NCBI GenBank assembly: GCA_036013505.1 | Contig: CP107851.1 | Location: 1,240,001-1,304,000, forward strand | DNA length: 64,000 nucleotides | Direction of reading: 5' to 3' | Source of the DNA: Streptomyces sp. NBC_00510 | GTDB lineage: Bacteria > Actinomycetota > Actinomycetes > Streptomycetales > Streptomycetaceae | Shown here: piece after piece, positions 57,127 through 64,000 of the stretch | Layout: each line of letters begins with the position of its first letter | Numbering within the stretch: the stretch's first letter is position 1 | The notes under the pieces: model-generated | Seen by the model: only the letters and a program-made list of their open reading frames with translations | Databases searched by the model: none | Told to the model about the DNA's origin: nothing | Program-made: the position numbers and the translations under genes

Positions 57127-60100
57127 CTACGAGGAGGGAAGTTCCTTGATCTGTACGTTCCGGAAGGACACCTGGTCGTCGGCCCCGTGGTTCTGCAGGC
57201 CGATGTAGCCGTCCTTCAGGCTGCGGGCGGGGTCGGTGTTGGTGAAGTCGTTGATCTTGACTCCGTTGAGGAAGACCTGGAGCCGTTCACCCTGGACCTT
57301 GATCTCGTAGCTGTTCCACTGGCCCGGGGGACGCAGCACCTGGTCGCGGGCCTTGAGGTTGGCCGACTTGAAGCTGTAGACGGAGCCGGTGGTGCGGTCG
57401 GGGGCGTCGGATGCGTCGATCTGGATCTCGTAGCCCTTGTCGACCGCGGACCAGGGGTCGTCGGAGGCCGGGAAGCCCACGAAGACACCGGAGTTGTCGT
57501 CGCCGTCCATCTTCCAGTCGAGCTTCAGGGAGTACGCGCCGTACTGCTTGGCCTGGTACCACAGCAGGCCCATGCCGCCCTCGGTGCGCAGTTCACCGTC
57601 GACGACGTTGAACTTGCCGGGGCCCGCCTGCTTCCAGCCCTCCGAGGTGTGCCCGTTGAACAGGTCGCGGTAGCCCGTCTGCGGCTTGCAGTCGGCCTTG
57701 ACCTGTCCGACGGCGTAGCGCAGTCCGCCCAGGAGGTGCTGGCGGAAGGCCGGCTCGGCGTAGGACTCCTTGGTGTGCCCGAGACCGGTGTAGAAAGAGC
57801 GGCCGGACTGGTAGGTCTGGCACCACGCGATCGGGTGGTCGCCCTTCATCGTGCCGCCCTGGTAGGTGGTCTCGTCCAGGGTGGCGAGGACGCGGGCCTG
57901 GCCGCGCGGGTTGGTGCGGTAGTTGTACCACTCGTCGGTGCGCTCCCAGCCGGCCTCGTCGAGGTGCGCGGTGGCGGGGTGCGTGTGGTCCTCGGCACGG
58001 ACGGTGGCCTTCTGGATCTGCGGGTGCCCCTGGAAGTAGGCGCCGACGAGGCCGCCGTAGAAGGGCCAGTCGTACTCGGTGTCGGCGGCGGCGTGGACGC
58101 CCATGTAGGCGCCCCCGCCCTTGACGTAGTTCTCGAACGCCTGCTGCTGATCGGCGTTGAGGACGTCACCGGTGGTCGACAGGAACACCACCGCGTCGTA
58201 GCGCGCCAGGTTGTTGCTGGTGAACTGACGCGGCTCCTCGGTGGCGTCGACGGTGATGTTGGCGGTGGCACCGAGCTCCTTCAGCGCGGCGACGCCGGTG
58301 GGGATGGAGTCGTGGCGGAACCCTGCGGTCCTGGAGAAAACCAGGACGCGCTTGGCGGCGCGGTCGGCCGGCACGTTGGAGAGCTCGAAGTCGTCGAGGT
58401 CGTAGAGCGCCCCGGAGCCGCCCTTGAAGACCAGGAACAGCTCGGTGGTCTTCTTCGGCACGGCGCGCAGCGGTACGTCGATCTCCTGGAAGGTCTCCCA
58501 GCTGCCGGTCACCGGGACGGGGGCGGAGCCCAGGATCGGGCCGGTCGCCGAGCCGGTGCGCACCTCGAGGAAGCCGCCGGAGCCGCCGGAGGAGACGCGG
58601 GCGGTCAGCCGGACGGAGCCGGTGAGGTTGTAGGGCTTGAAGGAGATCCAGTCGCTGTCGTCGATGTTGCCGACGGTGCGGCCGCCGTGGGCCTCGGCCT
58701 TGTCGAACAGGTCGACCCCGGACGAGCCCGTGAAGTGCTCGGCCTGCCGGTGGCGCGGCTGCAGCTGCGCCTGGTCGTGGCCGGCGAGCGGCTCCTGGCC
58801 GCCGCCCCCGCCGTCGGTGTATTCGGCGTCGATGACGCCGAAGATGTTGGCGTTGGGGTCGTGGCCGCCGTCGGCGGAGGTCTTGATCGTGCCGGAGCAG
58901 CCGTTGACCGAGGTCACGGGGTGGCCGTGGCTGTCGTGGCCGAGGATGTAGGTGACCTTGACCTTGGAGCAGTCGACGGTCCCGTCCTCGGGGTCGGTGA
59001 CGGTCACCTTGAACGGGATGTCGTCGCCGAAGCTGAACAGGGCTCCCTCGGCGGGCAGGTCCAGGGTCACCTTGGGCGCGGTGTTGCCGACGACGACCTG
59101 GACGCTCGCGGACGCGGTGCGGCCGGTCGGGTCCTTCACGTTGAGGGTCGCGGTGTAGGTGCCGTTCGTGCGGTAGGTGTGCGCGGGGTCGGCCGCGGTG
59201 GAGGTGCCGCCGTCCCCGAAGTCCCAGCTGTAGGCGAGCGTGTCGCCGTCGGGGTCGGTGGTGCCGGCCGAGGAGAAGGTGACCTTAAGCGGTGCGGTGC
59301 CCGAGGTCTTGTTCGCGGACGCCTCGGCGCTCGGGGAGCGGCCGTCGGTGGCGTTCTCGATCCGGTAGAGGGCTGAGTGCTCGTCACCGCCGAACCAGGC
59401 CGTGCCGTAGTCGAGGACGTACAGCGCGCCGTCCGGGCCGAAGGCCATGTCCATGATCTGCGTGCCGGTCCAGGGCACGTCGTTGATGGACTGGACCGTG
59501 CCGTCCTCGCCCTGGTCGATGCGCTTGATCCAGCGGCGCCCGAACTCGCCGGCGAAGAAGTCGCCGTCGTAGGCCTCGGGGAACTTCACTGGCGAGTCCA
59601 GTTCGGGGTCGTACCGGTAGACCGGGCCGCCCATCGGGGACTCGGAGCCGGAGCCGAACTCGGGCACGGAACCGCCGTCGTAGGGGATCCACGCGGCCTG
59701 CGCGGGCGGCAGGTCGGTCAGGCCCGTGTTGTACGGCGACTCGTTCTTCGGCGCGGCGCAGTCGAAGGTCGCGCCGGACTGCCCGGTCGCGAAGTCGTAG
59801 TCGACATAAGGGTCGTTGTCGCCAGTGCAGAAGGGCCAGCCGAAGTTGCCGGCCTTCGTCACACGGGCGAACTCGACCTGGCCGCCGGGGCCGCGCTTGG
59901 GGTCGGCCGCGCCGGCGTCGGGTCCGTAGTCGCCGACGTAGGCGATGCCGGTCTTCTTGTCGACGCTGAAGCGGAACGGGTTGCGGAAGCCCATGGCGTA
60001 GATCTCGGGCCGGGTCCTGTCCGTGCCCGGGGCGAAGAGGTTGCCCTCGGGGATCGTGTACGAACCGTCGCCGGCGACCTTGATCCGCAGCAGCTTGCCG

Positions 60101-60846
60101 CGCAGGTCGTTGGTGTTGCCGGAGGTGCGGCGGGCGTCGTAGGCGGGGTTGCGGCCCGGGCGGTCGTCGATGGGCGCGTAGCCGTCGGAGGCGAAGGGGT
60201 TGGAGTCGTCGCCGGTCGACAGGTACAGGTTGCCCTGGGCGTCGAAGTCGATGTCACCGCCGACGTGGCAGCAGATGCCGCGGGTCGTGGCGACGTCGAG
60301 GACCTTCTTCTCGCTGGCGTTGTCGAGGGTCCAGTCGGCGTTCAGCGTGAAGCGCGAGAGCCGGTTGACGCCGTCGAACTTGGCGAAGTCCTCGGCCGTC
60401 CCCTGGTCGGGGGCGTCGCCTGCGGGGGTGTCGAGCGGGGGAGCGTAGTAGAGGAAGATCGCCCGGTTCTCGCTGAAGTCCGGGTCGATGCCGACGCCCT
60501 GGAGGCCCTCCTCGTCGTGCGTGTAGACGGGGACCGTGCCGATCACGGTGGTGGTGCCGGCGGCGTCGGTCCTGCGCAGCTCGCCGTCGCGCGAGGTGTG
60601 CAGCACGCTGCGGTCGGGCAGGACCGCGAGGGACATGGGCTCGCCCGTCTCGGGCTCCCCCTTAGCGAGGGTGACCTGCTGGAACTCCTCCGCCGCCGCG
60701 GCCGCGGGCTCCGTATCGAGGGGCCGGGCCGAGGCACCTAAGGGGGCGGAGATGACGAGGGACGTGGCGGCGAGGAGGCCGCCGGTGAGGAGCGCGAGTC
60801 CCTGCCGGAATCGGGTTCTGGATGCTCCGGGCCGTTTTCTGTGCAC
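57127..60846 (-). CDS. Secreted multidomain protein: sugar dehydrogenase-PKD-CBM6-ThuA-DUF1080
   Basis: 1,239 residues. Signal peptide (about 1-40, ends GASA). Domains in order: PQQ-type glucose/sorbosone dehydrogenase beta-propeller (about 55-490, with CCHVGGDIDFDAQGNLYLSTGDD, GFRNPFRFSVDKKTG); PKD (about 500-590, YSWDFGDGGTS); CBM6-like (about 708-822); ThuA (about 832-1043, VLVFSRTAGFRHDSIP, YMGVHAAADTEYDWPFY, GHTKESYAE); DUF1080/3-keto-disaccharide hydrolase-like (about 1058-1239, YRDLFNGHTSEGWKQAGPGKF). The combination suggests extracellular oxidation and cleavage of a glycan or glycoside. GTG 60846 follows CGGAGGACAC. The preceding 294 bp hold its promoter and the terminator of the next gene. 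Confidence 0.9.
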   Translation of the reverse strand: MHRKRPGASRTRFRQGLALLTGGLLAATSLVISAPLGASARPLDTEPAAAAAEEFQQVTLAKGEPETGEPMSLAVLPDRSVLHTSRDGELRRTDAAGTTTVIGTVPVYTHDEEGLQGVGIDPDFSENRAIFLYYAPPLDTPAGDAPDQGTAEDFAKFDGVNRLSRFTLNADWTLDNASEKKVLDVATTRGICCHVGGDIDFDAQGNLYLSTGDDSNPFASDGYAPIDDRPGRNPAYDARRTSGNTNDLRGKLLRIKVAGDGSYTIPEGNLFAPGTDRTRPEIYAMGFRNPFRFSVDKKTGIAYVGDYGPDAGAADPKRGPGGQVEFARVTKAGNFGWPFCTGDNDPYVDYDFATGQSGATFDCAAPKNESPYNTGLTDLPPAQAAWIPYDGGSVPEFGSGSESPMGGPVYRYDPELDSPVKFPEAYDGDFFAGEFGRRWIKRIDQGEDGTVQSINDVPWTGTQIMDMAFGPDGALYVLDYGTAWFGGDEHSALYRIENATDGRSPSAEASANKTSGTAPLKVTFSSAGTTDPDGDTLAYSWDFGDGGTSTAADPAHTYRTNGTYTATLNVKDPTGRTASASVQVVVGNTAPKVTLDLPAEGALFSFGDDIPFKVTVTDPEDGTVDCSKVKVTYILGHDSHGHPVTSVNGCSGTIKTSADGGHDPNANIFGVIDAEYTDGGGGGQEPLAGHDQAQLQPRHRQAEHFTGSSGVDLFDKAEAHGGRTVGNIDDSDWISFKPYNLTGSVRLTARVSSGGSGGFLEVRTGSATGPILGSAPVPVTGSWETFQEIDVPLRAVPKKTTELFLVFKGGSGALYDLDDFELSNVPADRAAKRVLVFSRTAGFRHDSIPTGVAALKELGATANITVDATEEPRQFTSNNLARYDAVVFLSTTGDVLNADQQQAFENYVKGGGAYMGVHAAADTEYDWPFYGGLVGAYFQGHPQIQKATVRAEDHTHPATAHLDEAGWERTDEWYNYRTNPRGQARVLATLDETTYQGGTMKGDHPIAWCQTYQSGRSFYTGLGHTKESYAEPAFRQHLLGGLRYAVGQVKADCKPQTGYRDLFNGHTSEGWKQAGPGKFNVVDGELRTEGGMGLLWYQAKQYGAYSLKLDWKMDGDDNSGVFVGFPASDDPWSAVDKGYEIQIDASDAPDRTTGSVYSFKSANLKARDQVLRPPGQWNSYEIKVQGERLQVFLNGVKINDFTNTDPARSLKDGYIGLQNHGADDQVSFRNVQIKELPSS

Positions 60847-61084
60847 GTGTGTCCTCCGGGAAGGTCGTACGGGCGGATGCAGCTGCCGTGCGGAAGATCC
60901 GGGGACCGGCGTGCGCCGTCACGCTGGTCGGGTGCCGCTCAGGACCGGCCTCGTGTTTCCGGCCTGTGTCCTGTACACCTCAGGGACGGTAGCCGGGTTC
61001 GTCCGGGACCGAAAGGCCTTGCGCGGTGAATAAGTTGAACTTTCTCCAGCGTCAGGACAAAGCTGGGCCCGGGCAGCCCGACGG

Positions 61085-61108
61085 GCCCGGCGGCGGTGGC
61101 CGCCGGGC
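61085..61108 (-). terminator. Terminator after the isomerase gene
   Basis: 10-bp GC stem (GCCCGGCGGC / GCCGCCGGGC) with a 4-nt loop, 33 bp after the stop at 61141, ending the upstream transport/dehydrogenase/isomerase operon. Confidence 0.6.
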
Positions 61109-61140
61109 TGCGGGATGTGCGCTGTGACCTGCGGTGACGC

Positions 61141-62145
61141 CTAGTCGTTGCCTCCGAACGCGGCGTCGAAGGACGCCGCAGGCGGGTCGAAGTCGTACCG
61201 CTTCAGGAGGGAAAGCGCTTCCGGGGCGCCCGCGAGGCGGTCCATCCCGGCGTCCTCCCACTCGACGGAGATCGGGCCGTCGTATCCGATCGACCGGAGC
61301 ATCCGGAACACGTCCTCCCACGGCACGTCGCCGTGCCCGGCCGAGACGAAGTCCCAGCCGCGCCGCGGGTCGCCCCACGGCAGGTGGGAGCCCATGCGCC
61401 CGTTGCGGCCGTCGAGGCGCTTGCGGGCCTCCTTGCAGTCGACGTGGTAGATGCGGTCCTTGAAGTCCCACAGGAACCCGACGGGGTCGAGGTCCTGCCA
61501 CACGAAGTGGCTCGGGTCGAAGTTCAGCCCGAAGGCCGGCCGGTGGCCGACGGCCTCCAGCGCGCGGTGCGTGGTCCAGTAGTCGTAGGCGATCTCGGCC
61601 GGGTGGACCTCGTGGGCGAAGCGGACCCCCTCGGCGTCGTAGACGTCCAGGATCGGGTTCCACCGCTCGGCGAAGTCCTCGAAGCCGCGCTCGATCATCC
61701 GCTCCGGGACCGGCGGGAACATGGCGACCAGGTGCCAGATCGACGAGCCGGTGAAGCCGATGACGGTGCGCACCCCGAAGGCGGCCGCGGCGCGCGCGGT
61801 GTCGGCCAGCTCGCGCGCGGCCCGCTGCCGCACGCCCTCCGGCTCACCGTCGCCCCAGATCCGGGCGGGCAGGATCCCTTTGTGGCGCTCGTCGATCGGG
61901 TTGTCGCAGACGGCCTGTCCGACCAGGTGGTTGGAGACCGCCCAGCACTTCAGGCCGTACTTGTCGAGCAGCGCCCGCCGCCCGTCCAGGTAGGCGGGGT
62001 CGGCCAGGGCCTTGTCGACCTCGAAGTGGTCGCCCCAGCAGGCGAGTTCGAGCCCGTCGTAACCGAAGTCGCGGGCGAGCCGGCAGACCTCCTCCAGGGG
62101 CAGGTCGGCCCACTGGCCGGTGAAGAGGGTGAAGGGTCGTGGCAC
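61141..62145 (-). CDS. Sugar phosphate isomerase/epimerase
   Basis: 334 residues, xylose-isomerase-like barrel: [139 protein letters not shown]. Metal site Glu/Asp/His/Glu complete. The combination with an Idh dehydrogenase is common in pathways for 3-keto sugars or inositol-type compounds. GTG 62145 follows GAGGAGG; 28 bp after the dehydrogenase gene. Confidence 0.88.
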   Translation of the reverse strand: MPRPFTLFTGQWADLPLEEVCRLARDFGYDGLELACWGDHFEVDKALADPAYLDGRRALLDKYGLKCWAVSNHLVGQAVCDNPIDERHKGILPARIWGDGEPEGVRQRAARELADTARAAAAFGVRTVIGFTGSSIWHLVAMFPPVPERMIERGFEDFAERWNPILDVYDAEGVRFAHEVHPAEIAYDYWTTHRALEAVGHRPAFGLNFDPSHFVWQDLDPVGFLWDFKDRIYHVDCKEARKRLDGRNGRMGSHLPWGDPRRGWDFVSAGHGDVPWEDVFRMLRSIGYDGPISVEWEDAGMDRLAGAPEALSLLKRYDFDPPAASFDAAFGGND

Positions 62146-62173
62146 GGCGAGGGCCTCCTCGATACGGGCGTGG

Positions 62174-63388
62174 TCAGGCGGGGACGGGGGTGTAGACGGC
62201 GTTCTTCTCGGCGCTCTCCTCCACCGCCGCCAGGACCCGCTGCACCTGCAGGCCGTCGGCGAACGACGGTGCCGGGGTGACCCCTTCGGCGATCCCGAGG
62301 ACGAGGTCGCGCGCCTGGTGGGTGAAGGTGTGCTCGTAGCCGAGCGCGTGGCCGGGCGGCCACCACGCCTCCAGGTACGGATGGCCCGGCTCGGTCACCA
62401 GGATCCGCCGGAAGCCGGCCGAGTCGGCGGGTTCGGTGTGGTCGTGGAACGACAGCTCGTTCAGCCGCTCCAGGTCGAAGGCGAGTGAGCCGCGCTCGCC
62501 GTTGATCTCCAGCCGCAGGGCGTTCTTGCGCCCCGAGGCCATCCGGGTGGCCTCGAAGGAGGCGAGCGCCCCCGAGGCCAGCCGCCCGGTGAACAGCGCC
62601 GCGTCGTCGACGGTGACCGGCCCCCGCCGCGTGCTCCCGGAGCCCGACAGCCCCGACGACGTGCCGGCCAGCTCGGGCCGCTCCCGTACGAACGTCTCGG
62701 TGAGCGCCGAGACGCCCACCAGGGGCTCCCCCGCCAGGTACTGCGCGAGGTCGACGGCGTGCGCGCCGAGGTCACCGAGCGCCCCGGAGCCCGCGTACTC
62801 GCGCTTCAGCCGCCAGGTCAGCGGGAAGTCGGGGTCGACGAGCCAGTCCTGGAGGTAGGTCACCCGCACGTGGCGGATGGTGCCCACCCTCCCGTCCGCG
62901 ATGAGCCGGCGGGCGTAGGCGACCGCCGGCACCCGCCGGTAGTTGAAGCCGACCATGGCCACCTGGCCGCGGGCGGCGGCCCGCTCGGCCGCCGCGGCCA
63001 TGGCCTCTGCCTCGGCGACCGAGTTGGCCAGCGGCTTCTCGCACAGGACGTGCTTGCCCGCCTCGAGCGCCGCGACGGCGATCTCGGCGTGGCTGTCCCC
63101 GGGGGTGCACACGTCCACCAGCTGGACGTCGTCCCGGTCCACCAGTGCCCGCCAGTCCGTCTCCGCGGCGGCCCAGCCGTGCCGGGCGGCCGCGGCCCGC
63201 ACCGCCCCCTCGTCCCGGCCGCCGATCGCGGCCAGGACGGGCCTCATCGGCAGGTCGAACACGCGGCCCACGGTGCGCCACGCGTGGGAGTGGGTGGCGC
63301 CCATGAAGGCGTAGCCGACCATGCCGATGCCGAGCGCCGGCGAAGCGGCCCCTGCCTCACTGTCTTCCTTGCCGGCCATATCAGCCAT
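62174..63388 (-). CDS. Gfo/Idh/MocA-family oxidoreductase
   Basis: 404 residues. N-terminal Rossmann domain ([17 protein letters not shown]), the family motif CEKPLANS (Lys donor of the catalytic site), then the C-terminal alpha/beta domain with [19 protein letters not shown] (Asp-x3-His catalytic pair). NAD(P)-dependent oxidation at C3 or C2 of a sugar or inositol is the family activity. GAGGAG precedes ATG 63388. It is in the same operon as the binding protein upstream and the isomerase downstream. Confidence 0.9.
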   Translation of the reverse strand: MADMAGKEDSEAGAASPALGIGMVGYAFMGATHSHAWRTVGRVFDLPMRPVLAAIGGRDEGAVRAAAARHGWAAAETDWRALVDRDDVQLVDVCTPGDSHAEIAVAALEAGKHVLCEKPLANSVAEAEAMAAAAERAAARGQVAMVGFNYRRVPAVAYARRLIADGRVGTIRHVRVTYLQDWLVDPDFPLTWRLKREYAGSGALGDLGAHAVDLAQYLAGEPLVGVSALTETFVRERPELAGTSSGLSGSGSTRRGPVTVDDAALFTGRLASGALASFEATRMASGRKNALRLEINGERGSLAFDLERLNELSFHDHTEPADSAGFRRILVTEPGHPYLEAWWPPGHALGYEHTFTHQARDLVLGIAEGVTPAPSFADGLQVQRVLAAVEESAEKNAVYTPVPA

Positions 63389-63437
63389 GCCGTTGCTCCT
63401 CGTCGGTTGCTCGGTTCGGACGGGCGGGGCGGATCTG

Positions 63438-64000
63438 TTAGATGAAGCCCGTCGGCAGGTACTCGTCGACGTTCTCCTTGGTGACGACGGCCGAGTACAG
63501 GGTGATCGACGCGGGGATCTCCAGCTCCGACAACCCGCCGACGCCCTTCTTCTGTCCGAGCGCACGGGCCAGGTCGATGGCGGAGGCGGCCATGGTGGGC
63601 GGGTACAGGACGGTCGCCTTCAGCACGCCGTTGTCGGCCTTGATGGCGTCCATCGCCGACTTGGACCCGGCACCGCCGACCATGAAGAACTCGTCACGGC
63701 CCGCCTGCGCGATCGCGCGCAGGGCACCGACACCCTGGTCGTCGTCGTGGTTCCACAGCGCGTCGAACTGCTTCTGCGCCTGCAGCAGCTGGGCCATCTT
63801 GGCCTGGCCGGTCTCGACGGTGAACTCGGCGGCCTGCCGGGCCACCTTCCTGATGTTGGGGTAGTTCTTCAGGGCGTCGTCGAAGCCCTGGGTACGCTGC
63901 CGGGTCAGCTCCAGGTTGTCGATGCCGGCGAGCTCGACGACCTTGGCGTCCGGCTTGTCCTTGAGCTGCTCGCCGATGTAGCGGCCGGCGTTGAGCCCCA
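63438..64000 (-). CDS. Sugar ABC transporter substrate-binding protein, RbsB-like (5' end outside window)
   Basis: C-terminal 187 residues visible; the start and signal peptide lie beyond 64000. It reads GLNAGRYIGEQLKDKPDAKVVELAGIDNLELTRQRTQGFDDAL..., then FDALWNHDDDQGVGALRAIAQAG and a C-terminal NVDEYLPTGFI, typical of family 4 periplasmic binding proteins (ribose, xylose, inositol). Asn-His-Asp-Asp-Asp after the strand is the sugar-binding loop. It feeds the dehydrogenase/isomerase pair 50 bp downstream; permease and ATPase genes are probably upstream of the window. Confidence 0.9.
   Translation of the reverse strand, partial: GLNAGRYIGEQLKDKPDAKVVELAGIDNLELTRQRTQGFDDALKNYPNIRKVARQAAEFTVETGQAKMAQLLQAQKQFDALWNHDDDQGVGALRAIAQAGRDEFFMVGGAGSKSAMDAIKADNGVLKATVLYPPTMAASAIDLARALGQKKGVGGLSELEIPASITLYSAVVTKENVDEYLPTGFI

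Noticed and set aside
56995..59376. Plus-strand open frame opposite the multidomain secreted protein
   Set aside because: Composed of Gly/Val/Asp/Arg low-complexity sequence; no ribosome binding site and no recognisable domain.
1..64000. Prophage, transposon or genomic island boundaries
   Set aside because: No integrase, transposase, phage structural gene or tRNA-flanking repeat was seen; composition is even except short AT-rich promoters.
1..64000. tRNA, rRNA or CRISPR features
   Set aside because: No cloverleaf with TTCGA-type T loop, no rRNA segment and no regularly spaced repeats were seen on either strand by eye.

Overview
The DNA is very GC-rich with strong third-position G/C bias, GGAGG-type ribosome binding sites, frequent GTG starts and many 4-bp ATGA/GTGA gene overlaps. 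Together with a telomere-protein pair (tap-tpg) this points to Streptomyces or a close relative with a linear replicon, probably a chromosome-arm region. I see no rRNA, tRNA, CRISPR array, insertion sequence or prophage.

Region by region. 0-6.5 kb: end of a GntR repressor, a divergent SDR/TetR pair with two TGACC-N4-GGTCA operators, an SRPBCC protein behind a double palindrome, an Imm35/YrhB-like protein, and a HAD phosphatase/phosphoglucomutase coupled to a GH65 disaccharide phosphorylase. 6.5-18.3 kb: a redox and detoxification block (LLM flavin oxidoreductase, MFS exporter, MarR regulator, two aldo/keto reductases, alpha/beta hydrolase, SDR, FdhF/YdeP molybdoenzyme, SRPBCC protein, YqjM-like old yellow enzyme). 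Four promoters here share one operator-like element between -35 and -10, which suggests a MarR regulon. 18.4-24.7 kb: a GNAT acetyltransferase, a leucine-rich-repeat-variant protein with a Cys/His cluster, a TmrB-like P-loop protein, then tpg and tap and, overlapping the start of tap, an uncharacterised ORF behind a perfect 18-bp palindrome. 24.9-34.2 kb: an alpha/beta hydrolase, a TDT-family transporter, a GAF-PAS-GAF-PP2C phosphatase, a polysaccharide deacetylase lipoprotein and a PadR-ABC transporter operon.

34.2-40.9 kb is an alpha-xyloside uptake and cleavage operon on the minus strand (binding protein, two permeases, YicI-type GH31 enzyme, LacI repressor). It has a clear promoter and two LacI-type palindromes. 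No ATPase gene is present, so a shared MsiK-like ATPase is implied. 41.4-48.2 kb holds two small secreted Gly/aromatic-rich proteins, a secreted protein of unknown function, a TPR protein, an esterase lipoprotein, and a TetR regulator whose GRTAAC-N8-GTTATC operator also occurs twice before a nearby SDR gene.

48.6-64 kb lies on one strand. Eight tightly coupled genes (57.0 to 48.7 kb) form an ebo-type cluster: inositol-3-phosphate synthase-like, EboC-type UbiA prenyltransferase, TIM-barrel isomerase, EboA, EboB (TatD-like), EboE, EboF (phosphodiesterase) and a Tat-exported TIM-barrel protein. Upstream lie a 1,239-residue secreted protein (sugar dehydrogenase, PKD, CBM6-like, ThuA and DUF1080 domains), another TIM-barrel isomerase, a Gfo/Idh/MocA dehydrogenase and a sugar-binding protein running off the end. 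This last region, with a sugar-phosphate cyclase where other ebo clusters have the 3-dehydroquinate-synthase-like EboD, is the best candidate for an undescribed pathway. The tap-tpg locus with its extra gene is the second.
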